NCBI RefSeq assembly: GCF_900101875.1
Contig: NZ_FNAI01000004.1
Coordinates: 339,425 to 403,424, forward strand
Source of the DNA: Mucilaginibacter pineti
GTDB lineage: Bacteria; Bacteroidota; Bacteroidia; Sphingobacteriales; Sphingobacteriaceae
DNA: 64,000 nt
Direction: 5' to 3'
A program made the translations under genes and the position numbers. This document shows, piece after piece, positions 35,986 through 45,079 of this stretch. The stretch's first letter is position 1. Every line of letters begins with the position of its first letter. The notes beneath the pieces were generated by a model that saw only the letters and a list, made by a program, of their open reading frames with translations, was not told where the DNA came from and made no database searches.

Positions 35986-37119
35986 ATGAAAAAATTCAGC
36001 TTCTTCCTGGCATTTTCTGTCGCGGCTATCGCGGCATCGGCACAGGAACCCACTATTAAAAATAACCTGGCTACCACGCCCGCGTTTACTGTTATTAAAA
36101 ACAACTTAGCCACACCTGTTAAAAATCAGGGAAACTCTGGCACGTGCTGGTGCTTTGCGAGTACCTCGCTTATTGAAAGCGAACTGCTTTTGAAGAAACA
36201 GCCCGAAACCGATTTATCTGAAGTGTTTACGGTTTATAACCTGTATATTGATAAAGCCGAAAAATACATCCGAAGGCGCAGCAACACCCGCTTTACCGAA
36301 GGCGGTATTCAGCAGGACATGCTTTACGCTGCCGATAACTACGGGGCCGTGCCGCAGGAAATTTACCCGGGCATTGGCAAGGATACCGTGCTGGGCCACG
36401 ATTCACAAATGGAAGCCAAGTTGAAAGGTTATCTTGATAAGCTATTGGCTGATAACCCCAATACCATCCCCGCCAATTGGAAGGATGATTACAAAGCTAT
36501 TTTAAACAGCTACCTGGGTGCGCCGCCGTCAACATTTACTTACAACGGTAAATCATACACGCCTAAAACCTACGCTGCTCAAAACTTACCAAAGCTTGGG
36601 GGTTATATTGGCCTTACTTCTTTCCAGCACCATCCTTATTACACCACATTTGCAATAGAAGTACCCGATAACTACAACAGTAATATGTTTTATAATTTAC
36701 CGCTCGATGACTTTATTAAGAGTGTTAAAACTGCAGTTATGAACGGCTATACTGTTGCCTGGGATGCAGATGTAAGCAACGCGGGTTTTAAACAGGATAA
36801 AGGATATGCAAAATGGGTTAATTCAGCAGATGAAGCCAAACAATTTGACACTTTTAACGAACAAAAGCCAACTGCCGAAATTCGCCAGCAATTATTTGAT
36901 ACGCAGGTTACAACGGATGATCACCTGATGCAGATAACCGGCCTTGCCAAGGATGCAAAAGGCAACGAGTACTTTGTTGTTAAAAACTCATGGGGCACTG
37001 GCGCCGGACCATTTAAGGGTTATATATACGTAAGTATGCCTTATTTCAGCATTAATACCATATCGGTATTAGTCAACAAAAAGGCAGTAGCCCCTTCGGT
37101 GATAGCAAAAGCAGAGTAA
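35986..37119 (+). CDS. Secreted C1-family (bleomycin-hydrolase-like) cysteine peptidase
   Basis: A 377-residue papain-clan peptidase with a signal peptide (cleavage near ASAQ). NQGNSGTCWCFAST puts the catalytic Cys at position 54; the His is in DDHLMQITG and the Asn in VKNSWGTG. This is the C1B/bleomycin-hydrolase arrangement, here exported, with almost no propeptide (about 20 residues). Probably an aminopeptidase acting in the periplasm or outside. A bidirectional terminator follows. Confidence 0.9.
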   Translation: MKKFSFFLAFSVAAIAASAQEPTIKNNLATTPAFTVIKNNLATPVKNQGNSGTCWCFASTSLIESELLLKKQPETDLSEVFTVYNLYIDKAEKYIRRRSNTRFTEGGIQQDMLYAADNYGAVPQEIYPGIGKDTVLGHDSQMEAKLKGYLDKLLADNPNTIPANWKDDYKAILNSYLGAPPSTFTYNGKSYTPKTYAAQNLPKLGGYIGLTSFQHHPYYTTFAIEVPDNYNSNMFYNLPLDDFIKSVKTAVMNGYTVAWDADVSNAGFKQDKGYAKWVNSADEAKQFDTFNEQKPTAEIRQQLFDTQVTTDDHLMQITGLAKDAKGNEYFVVKNSWGTGAGPFKGYIYVSMPYFSINTISVLVNKKAVAPSVIAKAE

Positions 37120-37139
37120 TACACAACTTCACATTATAG

Positions 37140-37173
37140 AAAAGCCTTTCAGTTTTATGCTGAAAGGCTTTTT
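37140..37173. terminator. Bidirectional terminator
   Basis: Perfect arms AAAAGCCTTTCAG and CTGAAAGGCTTTT with a 7-base loop and T-runs on both strands. It separates the convergent C1 peptidase gene and the metallopeptidase-like gene at 37190. Confidence 0.92.
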
Positions 37174-37189
37174 GCGTATGAGGCAGGCT

Positions 37190-38323
37190 TCAATAGTTCT
37201 TCAGCAACTCATTTACGTAACTGGCAAACCCTTTTTTATCTACCTTATTAACGGCGTACAGCACTTTAAAGTAATCCTTCTCTCCATCGGGGCCAAAGAA
37301 TTTTTTAATGCCGTTTACACCATATTTTTGTTCAATATCCCGACATATGAGCCCGCTTAAAATATAGGTAATGGGTACATTTCCCTCTACCCTAACTGAT
37401 AGATCAGTAGCCAATGCTTTAACATCTGCCTGGGGATTGGCCTTGATATAGTTTTTAGCAAACACGGCCAACTTATCTATATCGACGCCTCCGCTTCCAC
37501 CCAAATAGGTTGCGTACCCTTCGTCGATAGCCCGGGCCCTACCAGGAAACAGCACCGAAGTATAAAAATGCACAACCTCATGTATATATAACTCCGAATT
37601 ATTACCGGCTAATACGGTATTTGTCCATTGCTCGGCCAGCCCTCCCGATGTGGAATAGTACATATTAGGTATAAAATCAAAGCCTATTGTTTTAAACAGT
37701 TGCTCAGGATCATCAAACTTATAATAGGTTATAGTAAGCGGCTGAGTGTTAAATTTTCGAGCTATGGATTTATTGGCACTATCCATTTGCCTGGCATTAT
37801 CCATATTAAGCGCATTGGGGTAAATATAATCTATGGTACCAACCGTTTGCCTGCCCCAAAGCCTGGTATAATGATCTATGGGGTTGTAAAAATAATATTT
37901 GCTGCCATTCTTTTTGACTATTAAAGATGCAACAACATTGGGTGTCACGGTTTTGGGGCTTACCTCTTCCATATAGGCCAGCTTGATCAGGTAGCTTGAA
38001 TTTTCAACAGGCACAACTGCAAGCACAACCGGATACATTCTATGATGCGCGTTTTTAGGGCCAATCTCAATACCTATAAGCCAGGAAAACGGTTCCATGT
38101 TTTTTTTCAGGTACACCGAATCAATAAAAGGATTATTTAAGGAGCCCTTATTTTTATTGTCGAGGAAACCAACCAATGATGTTCTTATTTCCTTTTGCAC
38201 TATGGTATCCCTAACCAACGAATAAGCTTCGTCACTAAAAGTAAGCGTTGAATCTACCGATTGTCCGAATGCTGTTTTTATAAAAACAACTCCCAAAAAA
38301 GTTATGATCGCCTTTATTTTCAT
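37190..38323 (-). CDS. Secreted HExxH metallopeptidase-like protein
   Basis: About 377 residues from the ATG at 38323, which begins a signal peptide (cleavage near TAFGQ); the frame extends 12 codons further upstream without a likely start. HEVVH (His248, Glu249, His252) followed about 17 residues later by DEGYATYLGG gives a gluzincin-type zinc site with Glu as third ligand. The N-terminal 200 residues match nothing known to me. Likely a periplasmic or surface peptidase; substrate unknown. Confidence 0.8.
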   Translation of the reverse strand: MKIKAIITFLGVVFIKTAFGQSVDSTLTFSDEAYSLVRDTIVQKEIRTSLVGFLDNKNKGSLNNPFIDSVYLKKNMEPFSWLIGIEIGPKNAHHRMYPVVLAVVPVENSSYLIKLAYMEEVSPKTVTPNVVASLIVKKNGSKYYFYNPIDHYTRLWGRQTVGTIDYIYPNALNMDNARQMDSANKSIARKFNTQPLTITYYKFDDPEQLFKTIGFDFIPNMYYSTSGGLAEQWTNTVLAGNNSELYIHEVVHFYTSVLFPGRARAIDEGYATYLGGSGGVDIDKLAVFAKNYIKANPQADVKALATDLSVRVEGNVPITYILSGLICRDIEQKYGVNGIKKFFGPDGEKDYFKVLYAVNKVDKKGFASYVNELLKNY

Positions 38324-38588
38324 TTTTTTGCCAGATCGAAAAGCCTGCCTGTTTGCCAATGTCGATATTTTTTACGGGAGCATTGTAAAAAAATTAAATC
38401 AAGACAACCTGCAACCCTTCACTTAACAATATGATAAAATTCTGATAACATACCCCACTCTGTTAACTTTGTATGTTTGTAGCTTAAATTTTTATCCCCA
38501 TTGGCTTACCCCAACAATTTCAGCAAACAACGCATACTGTTAACTACTGCAAATCAGTCGGGTATTCCTTTAATTTCAACCCGGTTTT

Positions 38589-39896
38589 ATGCAGCAGGTT
38601 AAAGTATCAGGTCGTTTACAAAAAATTGTCGCTCACCCTACCTGGGCGCTTGTAGCTGCATTTGGCACTTACTTTTGCATGTACGGTTTCCGCAAACCGT
38701 ATACGGCCGCTACCTATTCCGATGCTGCTTTCTGGGGAATAAATTATAAAATACTGCTCATCATATCGCAAACTATTGGCTATGTTATTGCCAAGTGGGT
38801 GGGCATAAAATGGGTATCGGAGATAAGGCCCGAACAGCGGATAAAAGCAATCATCGGCCTCATTGCTTTTGCCGAAGCAATGCTGTTGCTGTTTGGTTTT
38901 GTACCCCGTCCGTGGAACATCGTTTGCCTGTTGCTTAACGGACTGCCTTTGGGCGTAATTTTTGGCCTGGTGCTTGGCTTTTGCGAAGGCCGTAAAAACA
39001 CCGAATTTTTAATAGCCGGGCTTTGTGCCAGTTTCATAGTTTCTGATGGCGTATCAAAATCGGTAGGTACCATGCTGCTGGGCTATGGCGTTTCAGAAAA
39101 CTGGATGCCGTTTTTTGCGGGTGTGGTTTTCCTTGTGCCTACACTTATATTTATCGCTATGCTGGCCTGTGTCCCTCCGCCAACGACAAAGGATATTGCC
39201 ACACGGTCCGCACGGGAGCCGATGAAAGCACATGACCGCTGGCACTTTTTCATGAAATATGCACCGGGCCTTATAGGTATCATAGCCGTATACTTGTTTG
39301 TTACCTTACTAAGAAGCGTTCGTGCCGATTTTGCTACAGAACTATGGAGCGATTTGGGTTATCATCAAACACCGGCACTGTTCACTCAATCTGAGTTATT
39401 GGTTTCTTTTGGGGTAATTACCATTATAGGGGCAGCGGTATTTATCTCCAATCACTTAAAGGCCTTTAATTTTTCGCTGTTTATCTGTTTTTTCGGTTTT
39501 GTTATTTTGCTTTCAACAATAGCTGGCTTAAATAACGGCCTTGGGAAATTCCCATTTATGGTGTTGCTGGGCTTAGGCGTTTACATGCCTTATGTGGCTA
39601 TTCATAGTATTGTTTTCGAGCGCCTTATTGCCATTACCCGCGAACGCGCCAATGTTGGTTTCCTGATGTACATTGTTGATTCGGTTGGTTACACCGGCTA
39701 CATCATACTCATGCTTTTCAGATACCTTGCCCCTCCCGGTGATTCCATCCTGTTCATATATCTTAAAATATGTACCTGGATTGGAGTTGCCAGCGGCTTG
39801 ATCATTATATTTTGCTACTGCTACTTTAAATTAAAATTCAAAAGGAATGAACAACCAGTTACCCAGTTTTCCGTCGGGCAAGGCAGCCATATTTAA
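38589..39896 (+). CDS. DUF5690 MFS-like membrane transporter
   Basis: A 435-residue protein with about 12 membrane helices, of the DUF5690 family, distantly MFS-like. FGTYFCMYGFRKPYTAA near the N-terminus resembles the glycerol-phosphate-type antiporters (MYGFRKPF), which suggests an organophosphate or phosphonate substrate. Its last 50 bases overlap the start of the dehydrogenase gene, so they are coupled. With the downstream dehydrogenase and phosphonatase-like hydrolase it looks like uptake plus breakdown of a phosphonate; substrate is inference. Confidence 0.85.
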   Translation: MQQVKVSGRLQKIVAHPTWALVAAFGTYFCMYGFRKPYTAATYSDAAFWGINYKILLIISQTIGYVIAKWVGIKWVSEIRPEQRIKAIIGLIAFAEAMLLLFGFVPRPWNIVCLLLNGLPLGVIFGLVLGFCEGRKNTEFLIAGLCASFIVSDGVSKSVGTMLLGYGVSENWMPFFAGVVFLVPTLIFIAMLACVPPPTTKDIATRSAREPMKAHDRWHFFMKYAPGLIGIIAVYLFVTLLRSVRADFATELWSDLGYHQTPALFTQSELLVSFGVITIIGAAVFISNHLKAFNFSLFICFFGFVILLSTIAGLNNGLGKFPFMVLLGLGVYMPYVAIHSIVFERLIAITRERANVGFLMYIVDSVGYTGYIILMLFRYLAPPGDSILFIYLKICTWIGVASGLIIIFCYCYFKLKFKRNEQPVTQFSVGQGSHI

Positions 39897-40950
39897 TGGT
39901 GCCGGCCAACCGTTCGAATTTATTAACCGTGAACTTCCGGCCATAAAACCCGGCGAAATATTAGTAAAAAACTTATATACCACACTTTGTGGCAGCGATA
40001 TTCATACCTACTGCGGCCGTCGTATTGAACCCGCGCAGGTTGTTTTGGGGCATGAAATTGTTGGCGATATCCTTTGGATAGATCCCGCACATCCCGGTAC
40101 CGATTCAAGGGGCGAAACACTTAAAATTGGCGACAGAGTTACCTGGTCTATATTTTCGGTACCGGCAGGCATTATTGCGCCAAGGCCGGATATGCCGCAA
40201 AAAAGCGATCAGCTTTTTAAATATGGGCACGCTTTGGCCAATGGCGACGATGTTTTTAACGGCGGCCTTGCCGATTATTGCGTACTGCATGAAAACACAG
40301 CGCTTGTGAAACTTTCACCAGCTATACCGGTACAGGTAGCGGCAACTATTAGCTGCGCCCATGCTACCGTTGCCGGCGCACTTAGGGTAGCCGGCAATAT
40401 TGCAGACAAAAAAGTGCTTGTTTTTGGTGCGGGTTTGCTTGGTTTATCATGCGTAGCCATGTGCAAAGAAGCCGGTGCTGCTTGGGTTGGATTGACAGAC
40501 AACGACAGCAGTCGCTTACATTGGGGTGAAAAATTTGGAACAAACGAAGGCTACGCTTTTTCGGCTGGTGATGATGATGTTACCTTCCCCTGGCCCGAAG
40601 TGGATCTTGTTTTTGACATGACCGGTAGTCCGCAGGCCATGAAAGCGGGTATTGATTCGTTAGCAGTTGGCGGATGTGCCATTTGGATTGGCGCGGTGTT
40701 CCCGGCCAAATCTGTACAGGTAGATGCGCAAAAGATAGTGCGCAAGCTAATACAGATCCGCGGGTTGCATAATTACAATTACGACGACTTTTTAAACGCC
40801 ACCGCTTTCATCGAAAATAATTATCAGAAATATCCTTTTGAAGCGCTGATAGAAAAAGAGTATGAACTTGATGAAATAGCAGATGCCTTTACATTTGCTA
40901 CCGATAGCAAACCGGTAAGGGTAGGTATAAAAATAAGCGACCCGGCGTAA
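39847..40950 (+). CDS. Zinc-binding dehydrogenase, phosphonate-catabolism-associated type
   Basis: A 367-residue medium-chain dehydrogenase. The catalytic zinc ligands are in LCGSDIHTYCG and LGHEIVGD; the nucleotide-binding GAGLLGLSCVAM lies near 195-206. Overall pattern resembles the HpnZ-like subgroup (putative phosphonate catabolism associated alcohol dehydrogenase). The ATG at 39847 is preceded by an AAAGGA ribosome-binding site and lies inside the end of the DUF5690 gene. It probably oxidises a hydroxyl-phosphonate or its product; inference from neighbours. Confidence 0.86.
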   Translation: MNNQLPSFPSGKAAIFNGAGQPFEFINRELPAIKPGEILVKNLYTTLCGSDIHTYCGRRIEPAQVVLGHEIVGDILWIDPAHPGTDSRGETLKIGDRVTWSIFSVPAGIIAPRPDMPQKSDQLFKYGHALANGDDVFNGGLADYCVLHENTALVKLSPAIPVQVAATISCAHATVAGALRVAGNIADKKVLVFGAGLLGLSCVAMCKEAGAAWVGLTDNDSSRLHWGEKFGTNEGYAFSAGDDDVTFPWPEVDLVFDMTGSPQAMKAGIDSLAVGGCAIWIGAVFPAKSVQVDAQKIVRKLIQIRGLHNYNYDDFLNATAFIENNYQKYPFEALIEKEYELDEIADAFTFATDSKPVRVGIKISDPA

Positions 40951-40994
40951 CCCGGATAATTACAGTAACATTCACAATTAAAAAATAAAGTATT

Positions 40995-41672
40995 ATGATA
41001 AAGATGGTTGTTTTCGACATGGCCGGAACTACAGTAAACGAAAATAATGTAGTATACAAAACGCTTCAAAAAGCAATAAACGAAGCCGGTTTTGATTTTA
41101 CGTTAGACCAGGTATTGGCGCAAGGAGCAGGCAAAGAAAAGCTGCAGGCCATTAAAAGTATTTTAGAAGTATACGCGGGCAAAACAGATGATGAACTGGC
41201 AGACGCCATTTATAGCAAATTTATTGTACACCTGGCCGATGCTTACGAAACCCTGGAAATTTTACCACAGGATAACGCCAAGGAACTATTTACTGCCCTT
41301 GCCGAGCGTGATATTCTGGTGGTATTAAACACTGGCTACAACCGCGAAACCGCCCAAACACTTATCAACAAATTGGGCTGGGAAAAAGGTGTTGAGTTTG
41401 ACTCACTTGTTACCGCAACCGATGTTAACAAAAACCGCCCAAACCCCGATATGATATTATTTGCCATGGAGCAGTTTGATATTAACGACGGTAATGAGGT
41501 GGTTAAAGTAGGCGATTCCATTATCGATATTGAAGAAGGCCGTAATGCCGGCTGTATCCTTAACGTTGGTATCACTACCGGCGCACACACGTATGAGCAA
41601 TTACAATCTGCCAATCCGGAATATATTATAGATAACCTGCTGGAGCTGTTGCCGCTGGTAGACAATGCATAA
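40995..41672 (+). CDS. Phosphonatase-like HAD hydrolase
   Basis: A 225-residue HAD-superfamily enzyme. The nucleophile is Asp8 in VFDMAGTTV, the motif shared with phosphonoacetaldehyde hydrolase PhnX; motif III is around NKNRPNPDMI and motif IV is GDSIIDIEEG. It fits the phosphonatase-like subgroup (TIGR03351 type) and closes the three-gene DUF5690/dehydrogenase/hydrolase operon. Real substrate unknown. A terminator follows 28 bp later. Confidence 0.88.
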   Translation: MIKMVVFDMAGTTVNENNVVYKTLQKAINEAGFDFTLDQVLAQGAGKEKLQAIKSILEVYAGKTDDELADAIYSKFIVHLADAYETLEILPQDNAKELFTALAERDILVVLNTGYNRETAQTLINKLGWEKGVEFDSLVTATDVNKNRPNPDMILFAMEQFDINDGNEVVKVGDSIIDIEEGRNAGCILNVGITTGAHTYEQLQSANPEYIIDNLLELLPLVDNA

Positions 41673-41699
41673 GTTAAAGCGTTATCATTAAATATGAAT

Positions 41700-41731
41700 A
41701 AACCCTTCAAATTGTAAAGTTTGAGGGGTTT
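41700..41731 (+). terminator. Terminator of the phosphonatase-like operon
   Basis: Arms AAACCCTTCAAA and TTTGAGGGGTTT pair over 12 bp with one G-T wobble and an 8-base loop, with a short T-rich tail. Confidence 0.8.
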
Positions 41732-41830
41732 GTTATATTGTAAAATATTGACAATATAAACTTAAACCGGATGTTTTTTAACAATACATTAAGTTCGTTT
41801 TTGGTGACGCTTAATCTTAATTTAGTGTAC

Positions 41831-42619
<789 letters not shown>

Positions 42620-42683
42620 TTGCCCGCGATACAATATTGCAGTTTATACAGGTAATATTTCGTTGGCTTTTTATAGGTTTGCG

Positions 42684-43366
42684 ATGATGGAACACGTATT
42701 GGATAACCCAGCATGGAACGCGCTGCTAACCGGCAACAGCCATTTAGCACATGGCAACAACCAGGTAAAATACTTCGATAAAGAGGTTTCGCCTTTTGTT
42801 GGTCTTAACGAAATTACTACCGATAGCCTGCTGGTGTTGTATGAATTAATTGATGATAGTCCCCGGTTACTGGTTTCGCCTACCGAGATAGAGGTTCCCG
42901 CTCCATGGAAGTTTTTATATTCTATTAATGGATACCAGATGGTTTTTGATGGCACGTTAAGCTTTAACAATGCCCCTTCTCAAGCAACACCCTTAACCGC
43001 TGCGCACGTACCGCAAATGATGGCGCTTACGCAACTCACCAACCCGGGGCCGTTTGCCTCCCGCACCCTGGAGTTTGGCCATTAGAGGGAATTTTTGAGG
43101 GCGACAAGTTGGTAGCTATGGCCGGGCAACGTTTACACGCCCTGCCTTTTGCAGAGGTTAGCGCCGTTTGCACCCACCCCAACCACCTTGGCCGGGGCTA
43201 TGCAAAGCAGCTCTTAATACAACAAGTAAACCGGATACAGGCCGCCAACCAAACCCCTTACCTGCACGTAAAAGATACCAACGAAAGGGCAATCAGTGTT
43301 TATGAAAGCCTGGGGTTCGCAAAGCGGATCCCTGTTTTCTTTTACGTAATTCAGCGGGATAAATAA
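42684..43366 (+). pseudogene. GNAT acetyltransferase split by a frameshift
   Basis: The first reading frame (ATG 42684) ends RTLEFGH-stop at 43085; the next frame continues the same protein as EGIFEGDKLVAMAGQRLH and then the acetyl-CoA motif CTHPNHLGRGYAKQLL and ERAISVYESLGF. One inserted base near 43083-43085 (CATTA-GAGGG) would fuse them into about 228 residues reading HYEGIF, as in intact relatives. So this is a GNAT gene broken by a single-base loss, or an assembly error. The C-terminal half alone (43118 start) carries the whole acetyl-CoA site but lacks half the fold. Confidence 0.82.
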
Positions 43367-43370
43367 GCTA

Positions 43371-44339
43371 TCAGTTCTCTACCACAATTTTCCCTTTGCT
43401 TTGGTTGCTTTCCATATAGGTATGGGCCTCAGCAACTTCATCGAGCTTAAATGTTCTGTCGATATTGAGGTTGATACTGCCATCGGCAACCGCATTTATA
43501 AATTGCTGAAACAGATGTTTATCCAGGTTGGCGGCATCGCCCATGTAAACGGTTAGCCTGCCCAAAGACGGGATATCACCCATTGGTGTAAATTCTTTCA
43601 TAGTCCACTCACCGCCCAGTATACCGGTCATACAAACAATACCCTTGGGGCGAATGCACTGTAATGAATCTTTAAGTGTGGCTATACCTATCAGCTCCAG
43701 CACCTTATCAACACCGGTCGGCAGTAACGCTTTTAGCGCCTGGTTGATCTCGCCATCGTCTGTTAACACATGGTCGGCTCCGTTCTCTTTCAGGTGTTTG
43801 CGCTTGTCGGGATTGCGTGTAGTGGATATTACCGTTAAGCCCATACTTTTTGCCAACTGACAGGCCAGCATCCCGATAGATGAAGTTCCGCCGCGGATAA
43901 GTAATGTTTCGCCCTTTTTTATTTCCAGCGCTTCATTCAGCGAACCCGAAACTGTTTGGAACATTTCTGGAATAGCCCCCAATATTTTCCATGGCAGATC
44001 ACTTTCAAACGGGAACACTATGGTTAAGGGCACTGCGGTATATTCGGCATAGCCGCCGTCAAAATCGCGACCCATGCCGCCCATTATGGCTGCTACTTTT
44101 TGTCCCTTTTTATAGGTTCCGGATGGATCTTCCTCCACCTCGCCCACACATTCAATTCCCTGGATGCGGGGAAACTGCACACCGGGCGAATGGCCTTGTC
44201 TTGTAAACAACTCCGACCGGTTAAGGCCAAAGGCTTTTATGCTGATCAACACCCATCCATCCTGCAAAACGGGTTTTGGTACTTCCTGTATCTGTATTAC
44301 GCCCGGCAAGCCGGCGCCTGTTGTTACTGCTGCTTTCAT
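43371..44339 (-). CDS. Zinc-free quinone oxidoreductase-like dehydrogenase
   Basis: A 322-residue medium-chain reductase of the quinone oxidoreductase group. The GIECVGEVEE segment lacks zinc-binding Cys residues; the NADPH site is IRGGTSSIGMLACQLAKS (about 147-164) with STTRNPDKRKHL following. It reduces quinones or enones with NADPH. It is divergent neither from nor overlapping others: the Crp-type regulator gene lies upstream on the same strand, separated by about 107 bp. Confidence 0.88.
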   Translation of the reverse strand: MKAAVTTGAGLPGVIQIQEVPKPVLQDGWVLISIKAFGLNRSELFTRQGHSPGVQFPRIQGIECVGEVEEDPSGTYKKGQKVAAIMGGMGRDFDGGYAEYTAVPLTIVFPFESDLPWKILGAIPEMFQTVSGSLNEALEIKKGETLLIRGGTSSIGMLACQLAKSMGLTVISTTRNPDKRKHLKENGADHVLTDDGEINQALKALLPTGVDKVLELIGIATLKDSLQCIRPKGIVCMTGILGGEWTMKEFTPMGDIPSLGRLTVYMGDAANLDKHLFQQFINAVADGSINLNIDRTFKLDEVAEAHTYMESNQSKGKIVVEN

Positions 44340-44446
44340 CGTTATATTTATTGCTATTTATTCACGAAGCAAAGGTGGCTGTTAGCTGGCGTAACAACAC
44401 ATAAAGAAGATTAAGAAATACCCTTAATATAGCTTAAGGGTAAAGG

Positions 44447-45034
44447 CTATTTCCGGGACAGGTCCTTACGGATCTTGCTCAAAAATTCGGGAGTGATGCC
44501 GAGGTATGATGCGATTTGCGTGTTGGGTAGCCTTTGCTGCAAATGCGGGTATTGATTGATAAAAGACAGGTACCGTTCCTCTGCGGTAGAGCTGATAGCC
44601 TGTAGGATCCTGTTTTCCTGCTCAACCAGGCGGTTTTCAACAATAACCCTAAAATTCCTGTCGAACTTGGGGTTGTTGGTAAACAGGTGGTACAGATCAG
44701 CCCTTTTTATCTGGAAGATAACCGAGGGCTCTATGGCTTCTATATAAACCCGACTTGGCTTTTCATGGTAGATACTTTCAATTTCCATTATCCAGTCGTT
44801 CTCGGCGGCAAATTGCAGGTTATGCTCTATACCCTTTTTATCAACCTGAAATTTTTTAAAACAACCTTCGGCAACAAAAGTATAATGCCTGCATATATCG
44901 CTTTCCTGCAAAATAAACTGCCGCCGCTTTATTTTGCGCTCAATAACCCGGCCGGCAAGGTCGGCACGTTCGGCCTCGTCAAGCGGCAGGTGGTTATCAA
45001 AACTGGCAAGGAGTTTATTTATGGACACTAACAT
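44447..45034 (-). CDS. Crp/Fnr-family transcription regulator
   Basis: A 195-residue regulator. The cyclic-nucleotide-binding-like beta barrel (about 25-115) includes QFILQESDICRHYTFVAEG; it has no FeS-type Cys cluster. A short C-terminal HTH contains LPNTQIASYLGITPEFLSKIRKDL (about 168-191). This small Crp-like type is common in Bacteroidota and usually controls an adjacent gene, here plausibly the quinone oxidoreductase. Effector unknown. Confidence 0.9.
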   Translation of the reverse strand: MLVSINKLLASFDNHLPLDEAERADLAGRVIERKIKRRQFILQESDICRHYTFVAEGCFKKFQVDKKGIEHNLQFAAENDWIMEIESIYHEKPSRVYIEAIEPSVIFQIKRADLYHLFTNNPKFDRNFRVIVENRLVEQENRILQAISSTAEERYLSFINQYPHLQQRLPNTQIASYLGITPEFLSKIRKDLSRK

Positions 45035-45079
45035 TGGGTTTGGGGCATCAATATACGGAAGTAATTTAAAACACCCTCC

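Noticed and set aside
42684..43366. Two separate small genes
   Set aside because: The halves complete one GNAT domain when a base is added; no start signal supports an independent second gene.
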